Shown here one piece after another: positions 1 to 16,270 of a stretch of 64,000 bases of DNA. The position numbers and the translations under genes are program-made. Source of the stretch: Microbotryum silenes-acaulis (taxonomy: Eukaryota > Basidiomycota > Microbotryomycetes > Microbotryales > Microbotryaceae). The notes under the pieces were generated by a model, which saw only the letters and a program-made list of their open reading frames with translations, searched no databases and was not told where the DNA came from. The DNA lies in the NCBI GenBank assembly GCA_003665825.1, contig QPFY01000005.1, positions 1,364,001 through 1,428,000 of the forward strand, given 5' to 3'. Numbering within the stretch: position 1 is the first letter of the stretch; each line of letters starts with the position of its first letter.

Positions 1-408
1 ACACACCACATCACACTTCCTCTTCCAAAACTGTATACTAAATATCTTGCTTTCATCTTTCATCTATTACAGGTCTGCTTTCTTTGCTCATGGACCGGCT
101 CGCAATTTGGGATTGACTCGACGGTGGCTCGCGCTCTTTGGCTTCGGGGTTCTGAGTCAAGGGAGGGATCAGCAGACACAGGCAGAAAGTCGGCTTTGAG
201 GGGCCAGGGACTGCTGAGGTGGAGGTTTTGAGGGGCCTCCACCGCGTCTTGCTGTGACCGAGCATAGACTTGGGGCTTCGTGGGTCAGGGTAGTTGCGCA
301 GTCGCTCTCCTGTCTTTGTCTCGACCGAGTTGGGAAGTGGGTGCGGGGTGGGCCTCTTGTCGTTAGTAAATCGTTTTATTACTCTTTCTTCCCTTCTCTC
401 TCTCTCAT
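1..408. other. No gene recognised; retroposon-flank sequence
   Basis: No convincing coding region, tRNA or splice-consistent gene model is visible here. The stretch ends in a pyrimidine-rich run (about 375-410) that resembles the sequence just upstream of the retroposon tails at 57.5 and 59.97 kb, so at least its right part probably belongs to the same retroposon family. Confidence 0.4.
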
Positions 409-605
409 TCGTCTCCTGGGGGGGAGCAACCGCTTGGCTGGGGCACTTGAATCCCAAGTATCGGATTGGTGGACACCGGCCCGTTTCTCGCATCTTGCGG
501 GCGGTTTGTGTTATCATCGTCGACTTCCATCTCGTTTTTCCGTAGGCCAAATAGGGGGAACATGAACTGGGGGCAATATGATGAACAAGTTCTACAAAAA
601 AAAGC
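409..605 (+). repeat. 3' tail of a dispersed retroposon (copy near left edge)
   Basis: This segment carries the block beginning GGGGGGAGCAACCG and the block ending GATGAACAAGTTCTAC followed by an A-run at about 597-604. The second block (471-605) is almost identical to 60172-60307. The first block is a diverged form of the tails at 56332-56518, 57536-57723 and 59985-60171. The terminal A-run and the repeated family structure indicate the 3' end of a non-LTR retroposon (LINE or a SINE riding on it). Which element mobilised it cannot be told from this window. Confidence 0.7.
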
Positions 606-5911
<5,306 letters not shown>

Positions 5912-5935
5912 GGGAGTACCCCCACTCTGACTCAC

Positions 5936-7462
5936 TCCTGTAGCCAAGACGTCATTGAACAAGAAGTAGAAAGCCTGAAAGCAGAAAGAGGATAGCTCCG
6001 CGTCAGACTTTGCTTCCACTCCGACGGAAAGAGCCGTCGGAAGCCCACTCACAAAGTAGAGCATCGCATCCTTGAGCTTGTACATCTTTTTCGCGGCGAT
6101 GTAAAGATTCTTGAAACCAACAGTAAAGTAATTCGTCCCGGGAGGTAGGGTACGTCCAGCCCGATGTTTTTCAAGGATGAACCATGGAAGGGCACAGAGG
6201 ATCCAGACGGCTGCTGAGTATGCGCTGCGGGAAGCCAGAGTTAGAGGTGAGCGAACCGAGCACCACGGACCTGGAAGCTCATGCACTCGACTTACCAAAC
6301 GATCGAGAGGGCTCTTGTATTCTGAGCCACCGAACCGTTCGCCTTGATTCCATACAGGATCCCAGCCAGGATGAACAAAACGACCACCTCGCCTAGCGAA
6401 CAGACTGCGAAAGCGATATTGGACAACCTGTTCCTCGACATCATATCGAGCGTGTTGAATGCTTCCAACGTCGTTTCGCCCGCAACTAGATCCCTTTGCG
6501 CTTGTTGCATTTCGGGAAGGTTGCGAGACAGACGAGGGAAAGCTGCCGTCCAGTAGGCAAGGGCACCCTGGTAGGCAATGAGGCCGATGATGTAGAGCGC
6601 CGTAGCGGCTTGCCACTTGTCTGGGGTATCGACTCCGAGCCAGGCGAAGGAGACGGCGATGGCCACGGTCGTCCAGAAGATGAGGATCCAGGGCCTCCAA
6701 GTGCCATAATCCGCATACGATCCGATCATCAGGAAGATGACCTATCGAACCGAAACGAAGACGAGGCTCGACTCAGTTCGGGCTTCGGAAAAAAAAATGG
6801 ACGGCGTAGCAGACTCACCACTTGGATTGCGAACGAGATACCGTTCGCGACAAGAACCGTGGAGCTGACGTTTCGTTCGGCTTGACCGAAAGCAGGGAGC
6901 ACGCAAGGGAGTGAACTATCACAGGGGTCGTTGGTGCCGAGGTTGTGGCCGGCGTAGTAGAGCAGATTTTGGAATTGCGTGGGGCCAAAGTTGAAGACTG
7001 GCATTGACGAGGTAGTGGAAGCAAAATTGAAGAGGTGCATTGATATCTATTGTGACCTTGTATCATGAAGCAGCGTGACTCACGTCCTAGTCCCGAATTG
7101 CCGATCTGTTATAGGGGGCCAGGGTCCAGACAATCGGGGAAATTGCCGCGGTCGCCGGGTCGTTGGCATGTGGAGGGGGAGGTCCAAGCTAAGTCAGTGC
7201 CCGCCGAAGCAGGAACAAGGGCCAGTTCAATGCTCACATAGTAGACATAATAGCTCCACAGTTCCCACCTCGTCGTGACCTGTTCAGGATCGGTCTCGAT
7301 CTCCTCTAAGACGATGCCACCGGCTGCGACGACTGTTGCTTGAGCGACCCCGCCATTCTTCGCTCGAAGCTGATCGAGGTCGTTATCGCCGGTCGACGAG
7401 TTGCCTAGGTGATGCTCTTCATCCCTCTTGGCTTGCAAACTCTTCGGCTCCCGATCTTGCAT
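5936..7462 (-). pseudogene. Atg22-like vacuolar transporter, 3'-truncated
   Basis: Five exons can be assembled on the minus strand: 7462-7238, 7046-6819, 6741-6296, 6224-6053 and 5974-5936, all in phase with GT..AG borders. The product matches the Atg22 family (MFS-type vacuolar amino-acid effluxers involved in autophagy). Visible family hallmarks are TTRWELWSYYVYY near the N-terminus, FNFGPTQFQNLL after it, several hydrophobic membrane segments, and a MYKLKD segment before FYFLFND. The last donor (GTGAGT at 5935-5930) opens an intron that runs into the copia LTR at 5911. The second half of the protein, normally several more membrane helices, is not found beyond the element at 1-890. ATG 7462 is chosen because the longer frame begins with TTG. 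A truncated product could still be made, but the usual function is unlikely. Confidence 0.8.
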
Positions 7463-8009
7463 GGTGTCAAAGTGCCGATGTTGGAGCTTGTGGACGAACA
7501 AGGACTAACTTCTACACTGGGGGATCGAACATCCCCAGTTCGCACTGCCAGAGTGCCAAATCATTCGAACCGAACATCGCGATCGGGCTCAGAATACTCA
7601 TTTGATTTGCGCTTGAGCTTGAGCGCTATTTGCAATCCACCTCACGCGTCAGCCAATCAGAGGGCAGCGCGGTGTCGGGATCATGAATCATGATTGCAAC
7701 GCAAAAAAAGCCGCCTATGGTAGGGTAGGAAGAGACGCAGAGTATAGCAAGAAGATGATATCAAACAGTTGTCCAAAGCCAAGCTAAAAGAAATTTTTGG
7801 ATGAGGTGGGAATCGTCAAAGTAGGGGCAGGTAGAGATGCAAAGGCGATTGTTGCAGAGGACGAAAATCGTGAGGCATTGTGACAAGACTAGAGCAAAGA
7901 AGACAATGATAGGGAGAAGGAAAATGATCGAGTCGCCGGATGGAGAGAGGGAAAAGACAGAGAAGAAATGCGAAAGGAAACAGAGAGAGGGGAAGGGCGG
8001 AGCGTCGGC
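7463..8009. other. Intergenic region between the Atg22-like gene and the BTG gene
   Basis: It holds the 5' region of the Atg22-like gene and the 3' region of the BTG-domain gene. The part from 7815 to 7990 is purine-rich on the plus strand. No further gene, RNA or repeat was recognised. Confidence 0.5.
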
Positions 8010-9686
8010 TCAAGCCCATACCGGGGCCGAGACGAAAGGGGCCGCCGCGCCAAGGAGGTAAGACAAGCCGGCGGGGGCGACTGCACCGGATCCCGGTGCA
8101 CCGGCGGAGAAGCTCCCCTTGCGCGATTGTCCACCCCCACGCCGACGTTCACGGCTGCGACGCTTGCCGTCTCCCGAAGTAGAACCGTCGTTCGAGCGAG
8201 AGGTCGACTTGCTGCCGCCGGCGAGGCCGAGGAGAACGCCACCTCCAAGGACACCGACTTTGCCACCGCTGTGTTCGGTCAGGGTTCCAGCAAGAGCTTG
8301 TTCGCGTGTGCGAGAGGTCGAAGCGGTCGAGGTCGAGGTGACGTTCGAATGCGCAGATTGGTTCGAGCTGACCGAAGTGACAGACGAGATTGAGGACGAG
8401 TGGCCATGGCCCGAGCTCGATCCACCGCGCGTACCGCGACGACGAGGCTTGGACGGCGAGGAAGGGGCGCTCCGACTCGACGACTTAGACGGGCTCGAAG
8501 GAACGGCGAGCGTGTGGACCGAATTTGATGAGCGCGAGCGGGAGTGAACTGGAGCAGCTGGGAAGATGAATGGCGAGGTCGAAGAGCTGCGGTGCGGGAG
8601 TGCAGGGTACTTGAACTCGCACGTCTCGGTGGGAGAAGTCGACAGAGCTCCCCAGGACTTGGCCTCTTCGCCGGAGCTCAACAGGCTCGAGCTGACGCTC
8701 TCGGTCGAAGAGAAGATGCCGTCCGAGGAAGAGCCCTCACTGTCCGATGACTCGCCCATCGATCTATAGGACGACACGGAAGAGCTTATCGAAGAGCTGC
8801 GACGTTGGTAGAGCTTGGCACCGAGACCCGAGGGAGAGAGGCAGCTAAAGTCCGAATCCGAGGCGAGCGGGGAAGCGGCGCGCGAAGGGGCGCGCAGCGC
8901 CGGCGTCGGAGAAAAGACGTCCGCTTCGTTCGAGAGCATAGGTCGGATCGGCGTAGGAGGGATTATGAAGGGAGATGCCAAAAGTGCGAGGGGACCATTC
9001 TTGGAGGACACGGCCCGGACCGCAGGTGAGCAAGGAGCGGCCGACATCTCCGCAGCCGACGAGGAGGGCATCGACTCGGGCGAGACGACCCGTCGGCCAG
9101 GGGGCGGTACGATCTGGATCGCCTTGGACGACCTTTTAGTAGGAGAAAAGGGGCTCGAGATCTGCTCCGGAGTAGGTAGCGAGGAGGACGGCGAAGGCAG
9201 TTGAACCGCCTCGAGCTCCGGCGTCGTGATGTTGAACGATCGAGCGCCCGAGTCCAACTTGGCGAGCTGCAACGCCTGAGGCCGCAATCCTTCAGGAAGT
9301 TTCCCCCAGATCTCGATTAGTTGAGAATCTCTTGTCGATGATCCATCGCCGCGCTCGACGCGCACCGAGACGCAGCCCGGGTCGACCCAGAGCGTCCAAC
9401 GTTGCCCGAGCCAGATCTTACCCTGTCCGCTCGCCAGCGCTCGTTCAACATCGGACCAGCACAAGCCTGACTGGTCAGCGGCTTGGATGATGGAGGCATC
9501 GATTGAAGTCGGTGTTCGGACAAGAGCGCGATATCCCGATCCCAGCTCAGAATCATGGACGTGCCAGTGGCCGTCGAAGCGTTGAGCGAGCGTCGCAGCG
9601 AGGTTGGAAGCGAACGAAGGCCGCTCTTCCTGGGGCGGAAAGAAGTCGGACAAGAAGTTGGACACCGCTGATAGTTCTTCCTTCAT
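8010..9686 (-). CDS. BTG/Tob (anti-proliferative) domain protein
   Basis: Single-exon gene of 558 residues. The first ~115 residues form a BTG domain: MKEELSAVSNFLSDFF opens it, GYRALVRTP with the following acidic/aromatic stretch corresponds to box A, and WTLWVDPGCVSVRVERG to box B. In animals this domain binds the CAF1 (POP2) deadenylase of CCR4-NOT and slows proliferation. That partner is an inference here. The remaining ~440 residues are low-complexity, rich in Ser, Pro, Gly and basic residues, with SP and SSSR-type clusters suggesting phosphorylation, and no recognisable second domain. The domain order (N-terminal BTG, long disordered tail) resembles Tob more than short BTG1/2. The frame is clean and GC-rich. 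Confidence 0.87.
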   Translation of the reverse strand: MKEELSAVSNFLSDFFPPQEERPSFASNLAATLAQRFDGHWHVHDSELGSGYRALVRTPTSIDASIIQAADQSGLCWSDVERALASGQGKIWLGQRWTLWVDPGCVSVRVERGDGSSTRDSQLIEIWGKLPEGLRPQALQLAKLDSGARSFNITTPELEAVQLPSPSSSLPTPEQISSPFSPTKRSSKAIQIVPPPGRRVVSPESMPSSSAAEMSAAPCSPAVRAVSSKNGPLALLASPFIIPPTPIRPMLSNEADVFSPTPALRAPSRAASPLASDSDFSCLSPSGLGAKLYQRRSSSISSSVSSYRSMGESSDSEGSSSDGIFSSTESVSSSLLSSGEEAKSWGALSTSPTETCEFKYPALPHRSSSTSPFIFPAAPVHSRSRSSNSVHTLAVPSSPSKSSSRSAPSSPSKPRRRGTRGGSSSGHGHSSSISSVTSVSSNQSAHSNVTSTSTASTSRTREQALAGTLTEHSGGKVGVLGGGVLLGLAGGSKSTSRSNDGSTSGDGKRRSRERRRGGGQSRKGSFSAGAPGSGAVAPAGLSYLLGAAAPFVSAPVWA

Positions 9687-12499
9687 GTTACTAGTGGATT
9701 AGGAAGACGTGTGGGTGCGGAGATGAGGTTGCGCCGATGAATGGCCGCAAGAAGAGGCTGACGTGGAGGGGGCGTGCGTCAAGTGGGGGTTGCGGTTGAG
9801 TGATGACGACGAAGCGGCGGCGGAGGCAGCGAGGTCGTACGAAATGCAGCGCGAGGCGGGCACAGAGGAGAGATCGACTATCGTCACTTGAAGATGATGA
9901 GAGTGTCTGCTGAATGACAAGAATTGATAGGTGCAAGGTCAGCCTCGAGCGCAGCGCACGAACAAGGGGCTTCAAGGAACTTGAACGAACAAAGGTCCTT
10001 TCCACACGACGACGGATGTATGGCTTGCACGAGTGCGAGGGGGGTAAACCAAAAGAGTTGAGAACGGGAAGAAAGTAGAAGAGAGAACAAGGACCAAATG
10101 CAATGAGGATGGGGTGAAGCTCACTCGTCGAACGACTCGATCGTCGTAGGGCGAAGAGTTGGGTCAGAAGCCAAAGGGACTCGAAGCTCGAGCAGGGCAC
10201 CCGGCATTGGGGCGCGGGAAGCTCACTCAACTTTTTCCCCGTGCGCGGCCGCGCTCGCTCGCTCGCTCGCTCGCTTTGACCTGTCTCAGTCCTGAATTTA
10301 CGCACCGAGTTCGAATTAGAAATGCATGTAGGCAGCCTTCAGAGCCGGAAACGGTTGCGAAATCGTCGGAACCCTTAAGACGCCCTCAGTCTGTTGGAGA
10401 AGAGCTCAGACTGGTGCGGTCTGACACCGCCTAAAGCAGTATATCGTAGGTACAGCATAGGTATCACGCTCCCGAAAGATTTCGCAAATTTGTTTCAAAA
10501 GGCCAGATGCCGCTGAGATTCGCCAAAGCCGCCTGAATTCCTTCCGAACGGCTTTGATTCGGCCTGAACTCGGTCTGAGATCAGTCTGAGATTGCTCTGA
10601 AACTGGTCCGAGCGGGTCTGAGGTGTCTGCGGATTTGTCAGCCGTTTCTGGCTATGTTGCTGGCAGGCGTCGGCAGAATCGCAGATGGGCGTTCAAGCTG
10701 ACTTCAGTGCCAGCTGCCAGGGATGGTTCTCATGCTACTACATTGTCGGCAAAGTATGCCACGATTACTTTTTCAATGTGGACCGTGATGCCAACTGCCG
10801 ATGTGAGCTCGGTACCTCAGGCTAGCGAGCTGAGCGCGGACTCCACTAGGACTGCACCGTCGGCCCCCTCTCGCCCGCCCATACATGCACGCATGGGAAG
10901 GTCGGCAGCCTTGTTCGGCCGCGCCGATATCGCTTTCAGGATGAATAATGGCCACCTTGAGGAGGTCTCCCAGCTGTGTTTCAAGTTTGGGTTCTCGTCT
11001 CCCCACAGTCTAAGTCATATCGCTGCCACTACTGGCGCGCGTATCTCTCTGTTTCTTTTTGTCTCTTCGTAGTAAACTTTTGTCGATTGGGCCCCGAGCA
11101 TGACTCAACAGGAGTTGATAGTCACCACGATCTATGAGCGCAAGGTAGAAATGCAAGACATAGAAATGTCTAATGCCCAGGAAGTTCTAAGAGGCACTTA
11201 TAACGTAGATTGACGGAGAAAGTGCGCTTGCGCAGTAATCGTCTGTTAATGCTCCGTTTCCTGCCTTTCAACAAGATATCACTGGAGCTGTCAGGGATCC
11301 CAAAGCATGAGGTACCTATACTGAAAATTATGGAGTAAAATAAAACACGGTTCAAGAAGATTGCCGAGCCGAGTCAAGGCCGCTCAGACCTAGGCAAGGC
11401 GGCGATCAAGATGGCGATGATGGCGATGATGGCGATGATGGCGATGATGGCGATGATGGCGATGATGGCGATGGTGGCGATGGTCGCAATCTTCCTCGCG
11501 CATTGACGTGAGCTCTTGAATACCTTGCATCCCGTCGACTTTGTACTACTGGAGGTCATCTGGACCTCCGCCGTGCAACAAGTGCAAGTCCGCCAAGACG
11601 GGCAGCTGAAGCCCGACGGTCTCTGCCACGAAAATCGGGGTTCGCACGCCGTGACTGCGAGACTGTTTTGCTGCGCTTCGATATCGAGATACCTAAGTCA
11701 CGCTTCTCGGCGGCCGCAGCGGAAGGCATCGAGGGGTTGGCGAGTACCCAAGGCGCACAGGGCGCTCAGGACCAAGAGCGCTCAAGCCATTTGGAAGGAG
11801 GGGGGCGGCGAAGCATGTAACGAGCGTGATAATTTGAAAGGAGGTATTATATGGATCTCTTTATGTGTGTATCTTTGGTCCATGTGTCGATCCTGATCTG
11901 TCGGGTATCCGACCTCGGTCCCATTCAGTAGCTGCAGTGAGCACTTGAAGGACTCGTCGGAGCTCCGACTCGAGTTACCGTAACTTTCCTGCACTTGACA
12001 ACTGAGCTCGCTCAAGCCACGAGTTACCTTGTCGATTTCGACGCACCAAAATATTCGGCTGACTGGGCACGGCGAGAGTGGTCTCGACGCCGCGGTTCAA
12101 GGACTTTGGCCCTTGGGTGGCTGAGTGGCTCTCAGTAGTGCAGTGCGAGCCAGCTTGTTGAAGTCGTCGGCAAACCTGAAAGATGGTCCGAGCGCGACGC
12201 GCGGGTTTGACGCGTTTGCCAAGCAGCACTACTGCAGCACTACTGCAGCACTCGCGACTCTTCGCGACTCGGAGCTGAGGAAGGCTACCATACCCGGGTG
12301 TTTCCCCGCGCATCTCTTTCCTCCTGTCTGACATCAAGAATACGCGTCATCCCACAAAGGCACGACTCTCTGGCTATCGCCAACCTCACACTCCCCCCGC
12401 TGTACTACATCACCGCCGCCGCCGCGCCGTCTTCGACCAGTTGCACGTCATCGGATAGCCGACCCCGCACGACCGAAATCCCACATCCACACGAGCACC
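9687..12499. other. 2.8-kb intergenic region
   Basis: No supported gene is seen. It contains a short CGCT microsatellite (about 10253-10276), a degenerate run of GTCTGAGA-like units (about 10550-10625) and a 9-bp minisatellite near 11.4 kb. Open frames here are short and lack recognisable domains or splice-consistent continuations. The left part probably includes the BTG-gene promoter and the right part the promoter of the carrier gene starting at 12500. Confidence 0.5.
11411..11482 (+). repeat. 9-bp minisatellite (ATGGCGATG)n
   Basis: About eight head-to-tail copies of ATGGCGATG, the last two with small substitutions (GTGG). The unit length is a multiple of three, but no surrounding gene model supports coding use. 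Confidence 0.9.
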
Positions 12500-14595
12500 A
12501 TGGTATCTGACTCTGCCATTCACGCCATCTCGGGAGCCGCGGGAGGATGCGTGGCCATGTGAGTTCCTCTGTCGACCCGAGCTTGTCCGTCGAGCAGCAC
12601 ATCGTGTGGTCGGGGTTGTCCCGGCTGAGGCTTGCCCGTGATTCGACTCGCGCGGCGGATCGGTTCCGGCTATTGCTGGCGGCGGCCTTCCGGAGAAAGC
12701 GGACCTCGTCTCCAGTGCAGCGTTCCTGCACAAGCACAAGACGAAGCAGACAGAACGCACCTTATGCCAACTGTACTTTTCGATATGAGCCACAGTCCCC
12801 AATGACGCGGGTTCTTGTCGCTTGTGGAGCTCTATGGGCCGAAGGCCTCCAGTGTTGCGCGGGACTTGGTTGCACTCGGATGACGTGGACGTGAGCGGCC
12901 GCTGACCTGCTGGCTCCGGTTACTCGGCTTTCATTTTCCTCCCGGCCATTGCTGCGCATTTGTGCATCATGCAGGGCCATGACCTGTAAGTTTTCTTAAA
13001 TTTCTGCTCTAGTAACCACTGAGCGCCCGTATGCTCCGAGCTCATTTGTCCTCGACTTCTGTTAGACCCCCTCGTCAACCTGTCGACACGTAGTCAGGTC
13101 GCTGCAAGGGAAGAGGGCCAAGTCAGTGCAAACGGTTACGATGCAAAGAGGTCTTTGCTAATACCGTAAGGTATATTTGGAACCCAGAGCACTAGGGCTG
13201 CCGCTCTCAAGGTCGTCAAAGAAGACGGCATTGTCGGACTGTACGATGGGCTGTCCTCGTCGCTGCTCGGAATCGCCATCACGAACGGGTGAGCAATTCC
13301 ATCGACCGATAGGCGAGGTCCCAGAGTGTCAACTGACCCTGGCCGCTGTTGTATCTTTGTACCCCAGTATCTACTATCTTTTGTGAGAAAAATTGCCTGA
13401 AGCTGGCGGCCCCAGTAAAGGTTTTAATTAGCTGAAGTCCTCCCCTGAGACCCGTACAGCTTTGAGGAGACCCGCGCTTATGTCATGCGAGCGAGGAAAG
13501 ACCGCAGGAAGGCTCTCTCTACCATCGAGTCCATCCTCACTTCCGCTATTGCGGGTAAGTTAACCTAGGCGAGGAGCATCGACATTGGATCTTTGGCTCA
13601 TTCTTTCGACGTCTTTATAGGTGCCGCGACCTCGGTGTTTTCGAACCCCATTTGGGTCGTCAACGTACGTTCATGTTGGACCTTATGCGTTTGTGATCCT
13701 GAGCTCAAGTTCGAGTCGGTCTGTGTCCCCGCACCCTCGTGCAGACGCGCCAAACCGTGCGCACGACCGTCAAGGCCGATCCCTCGCTGCCGACCTCGCA
13801 AAGCAAGAAAATCGTCGTCGAGAAAAAGCTCAATGTTATCCAGACGATCATGCACATCATCAACACCGATGGCTTTGGTGCTTTCTTCCACGGTCTCGGT
13901 CCGGCGCTGATCCTCGTCAGCAACCCGATACTGCAATTCACTGTAAGTTCTCTCTCGGCATAGAACATTTAACAACACGCCGTCAGAGTCGCGGCTGAGC
14001 ATACGGAACTACGGGATGTTATGCAGCTTTTCGAACAACTCAAGAACATCATCTTGGCCCGTCGGGCGACCCGGCTCGCCAAAGGAGCCGGCGCTTCGCC
14101 TTTGACCGATCTTGACTTCTTCTTGCTCGGGGCTGTGTCGAAGCTGTTCGCTACGTCTGTGACCTACCCTTGTATGTTCTTTTGGTGTGGTACATGTTTT
14201 CATCACGGCCTTTTTAACCGGAACATCCCTGCTACGCTCCGTTCCATCCAGACCTAACGGTAAAGGCCCGGATGCAAGCTGGCCACGCCGAGGGTCGCTC
14301 GTACACGTCGTCGTTCGATGGCTTGAGAAAGATCATTAAGAAGGATGGTGTGGCCGGGCTGTACCAAGGTGTTGCTCCCAAGCTCATCCAATCCGTAACA
14401 ACGGTACGTCGGATAGCCGGGGCCGAGTCGACGCGCTCTTCTTGCAACGGACATGCTGATGAACCTGACCATTCCTTCTTCGTTCCCTCACTGCCTCCCG
14501 CTCTTGTGACGCATCAGGCCGCCATTCTGTTTCTGGCCAAGGAGAAAATTTATCAGGCCAGTGTCAAGGCGATGTCGACTGTGACCAAGGTTTAG
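12500..14595 (+). CDS. ANT1: Peroxisomal adenine nucleotide carrier (Ant1/PMP47-type)
   Basis: Eleven exons join in phase into 317 residues: 12500-12558, 12975-12985, 13066-13121, 13188-13288, 13368-13382, 13460-13554, 13621-13664, 13745-13942, 14027-14171, 14252-14403 and 14518-14595. The product is a mitochondrial-carrier-family protein of the PMP47/SLC25A17 group, which exchanges ATP for AMP across the peroxisomal membrane to support fatty-acid activation and beta-oxidation. Three carrier repeats are visible, with signatures MTYPLVNLSTRSQV, NPIWVVNTRQTV and VTYPYLTVKARMQAG. The block FFLLGAVSKLFATSVTYPY is diagnostic of this subgroup. Exons 2 (11 nt) and 5 (15 nt) are micro-exons needed to keep the frame. 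The exon 3 donor (GTCAGT) is the least certain border. No close neighbour suggests co-regulation. Confidence 0.9.
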
Positions 14596-14929
14596 AGTGA
14601 TCACCCTCTCACCACAGCACCAGTGCTCACCAACGCATTTTTCAGAGACTTGACTTTGTTGGCGCGCGAGCCCGAAACGTGTCTTGGCTTTTTCAGCCTG
14701 TCCGATGTACCCCACCGCATGTCTCTGTTCGACGTACCCCCCCCCCCCCCCCCGTTCGTTGTCCGTGTATCCCTTGTTGCTGTGCCGCGGTGGGCCTCTC
14801 ATCAATTGTCTAATGCAAAATCCCCTGATGATAAATCTTGCATAGAATGCCTTGATGCGCCAAATGTCCATCTCCAACAAAGAGTATCCTTCTGTACCGC
14901 CAGCCAATGTATCCCCCCCTTCCCTCTCT
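14596..14929. other. 3' flank of the carrier gene
   Basis: No gene is seen. It contains a run of 15-17 C residues at about 14738-14755, a likely length-variable site. Confidence 0.5.
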
Positions 14930-15310
14930 TCGGAATACACGAAGGGCCAATGATAGGAGGGCTGAGCCGGACAAAGGGAAAGGGGCTCGAGACGAGGCGC
15001 GAGGGCCGAGAGACGAGAGACGAGTCCAGAAATGTTCCAGGGACGTCTCAAGAGAGACGAGGGAGGAGAGTAGAATCGAGTTGCAGAAAAGGAAGACGGA
15101 ACCGAGTTACAGAACTCAGGAGCTAGGTCGCAGGAGGCGGCAAATACCCTGAGGAGAGGTCTTAAAGCGAAAATCCGAGAGGCGAAAGCGAATGTCCGTG
15201 AGTCGAGAGCGAGGGTCTGAGAGCCGAAAGCATAGCGTGGGAGAGCAAGAGGGAAAGGGGCAGACACGGGAATGGCGCGCGCGGAGTCCAGAGTCGGCAA
15301 TTGCGAAATC
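14930..15310 (-). repeat. Duplicated segment (left part of copy A), matching 63316-63720
   Basis: Read on the minus strand, this stretch is similar to 63316-63720, including the GAGTCGAGAGCGAG-type units that form a 21-bp minisatellite there. In the 63-kb copy the segment continues without a break into the upstream region of the Kre9-like gene. Here it is interrupted at TTGCGAAATC (15301-15310) by the 7.8-kb element and resumes at 23119. It therefore belongs to segmental-duplication copy A. Confidence 0.75.
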
Positions 15311-15340
15311 GGAATTAGGTTAATCGCGCGAATAGCAGGG

Positions 15341-15661
15341 CACTTTGGTTCCGAAAATGGCAACTCTGGTCCCACATCGGAGGCGACTTTGGGATCACAT
15401 CGGAGCGGACTTTGGGATCACATCGGTGCGGACTTTGAGATCACATCGGAGGTCATTCTTGTACCACGTTCATAGGGACTTTGGTACCACATAGTGTAGA
15501 CGCCTGTATCTCTTGCAATATGTGATGTATCACTCTGGGGAATGTAGTATGATGTATGTACAGGTCTATAGTACTTCTGGCCGGTGAGACGAGGCGGACA
15601 ATGCAGTAGTTGCTACATCTTCACCCCGCTTGGCCTCTCCGCGCCCGTGGTGTCAGCGGTC
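15341..15661 (+). repeat. Left inverted repeat of the MULE-like element
   Basis: Matches the reverse complement of 22757-23066. It includes about seven ~23-bp units with consensus near ACTTTGGGATCACATCGG, then a unique stretch through TGTAGACGCCTGTATC and GACGAGGCGGACAATGC. This copy has one ATCACATCGG unit more than the right end. Confidence 0.85.
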
Positions 15662-15886
15662 CGGCGCCTGAGTCGCCAAGGCCGACACTCCCGAACGTGA
15701 TTGCGCCGATTAGACCAGAATTGGCACCGGTCCCTCGCTTCTCTGATCCATGAAAAACAGTTCATAGAGGTCGAGCGAAGATACAGATTATAGTAAGTCA
15801 CGCCTCGACATTGGCGGACTTCGTATGATCATTGCAGTTGAACGATATTTAAACGTAGTCACATGTAAAAACTTGGCTCGCTTTAC

Positions 15887-16270
15887 CTCTCCTTTTCTTA
15901 GTGCAGCTGCTCAAAGTGAACAAACCAGTTGTCAGCTCTTTTCTTGGTATGATGAAATACTAGACTGTACCTACTTCGAGCATGGATGTCCTAGATCACA
16001 CTTCAACTTTCGGTCTCGACATTGCGAGCAAGCTTTCCGCCGACTGGAGCTCGGGGTCACGCTTTCCGCTTCCGAATGACGCCGTTTGCTGGGAGTAACA
16101 ACAGCGGAAGGGCTACTCTCTTGAGGAACCGCAGAGTACTTGCATTCCTTTGGTAGGTGTTCGATATCGCGGGTGGCAAATACTGGCGAAAATGAAGGAA
16201 AGGCGAGCGTTGGTCGGTTTTTGGGCGAATCGGATTGGTCCGATGCAAGACGAGTTCGTGCTGTCGACAT
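15887..16270 (-). pseudogene. Captured 5' fragment of a Zn(II)2Cys6 transcription factor gene
   Basis: ATG 16270 opens a frame to 15975 that ends with the first half of a fungal binuclear zinc cluster, CSQCRDRKLKCDLGHPCS. A GTAGGT donor follows, and an in-phase acceptor at 15907 leads to NCTKKRRG (15906-15887), supplying the fifth cysteine. The next donor (GTAAAG) is followed by only ~230 bp before the inverted repeat begins, too little for the rest of the cluster plus a usual regulatory domain. The gene is therefore truncated by the transposon end. The upstream ~65 residues are Ser/Pro-rich and unremarkable. This looks like a gene fragment carried by the element. Function as a DNA-binding protein is unlikely without the sixth cysteine, which I could not locate. 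Confidence 0.6.

Noticed and set aside
10623..11072. A 149-codon plus-strand frame at 10.6 kb as a gene
   Set aside because: No domain, no splice-consistent extension and a composition like the surrounding intergenic DNA.
11411..11482. CRISPR-like or coding repeat at 11.4 kb
   Set aside because: The units are directly adjacent with no spacers, 9 bp long, and outside any gene model; a simple minisatellite.
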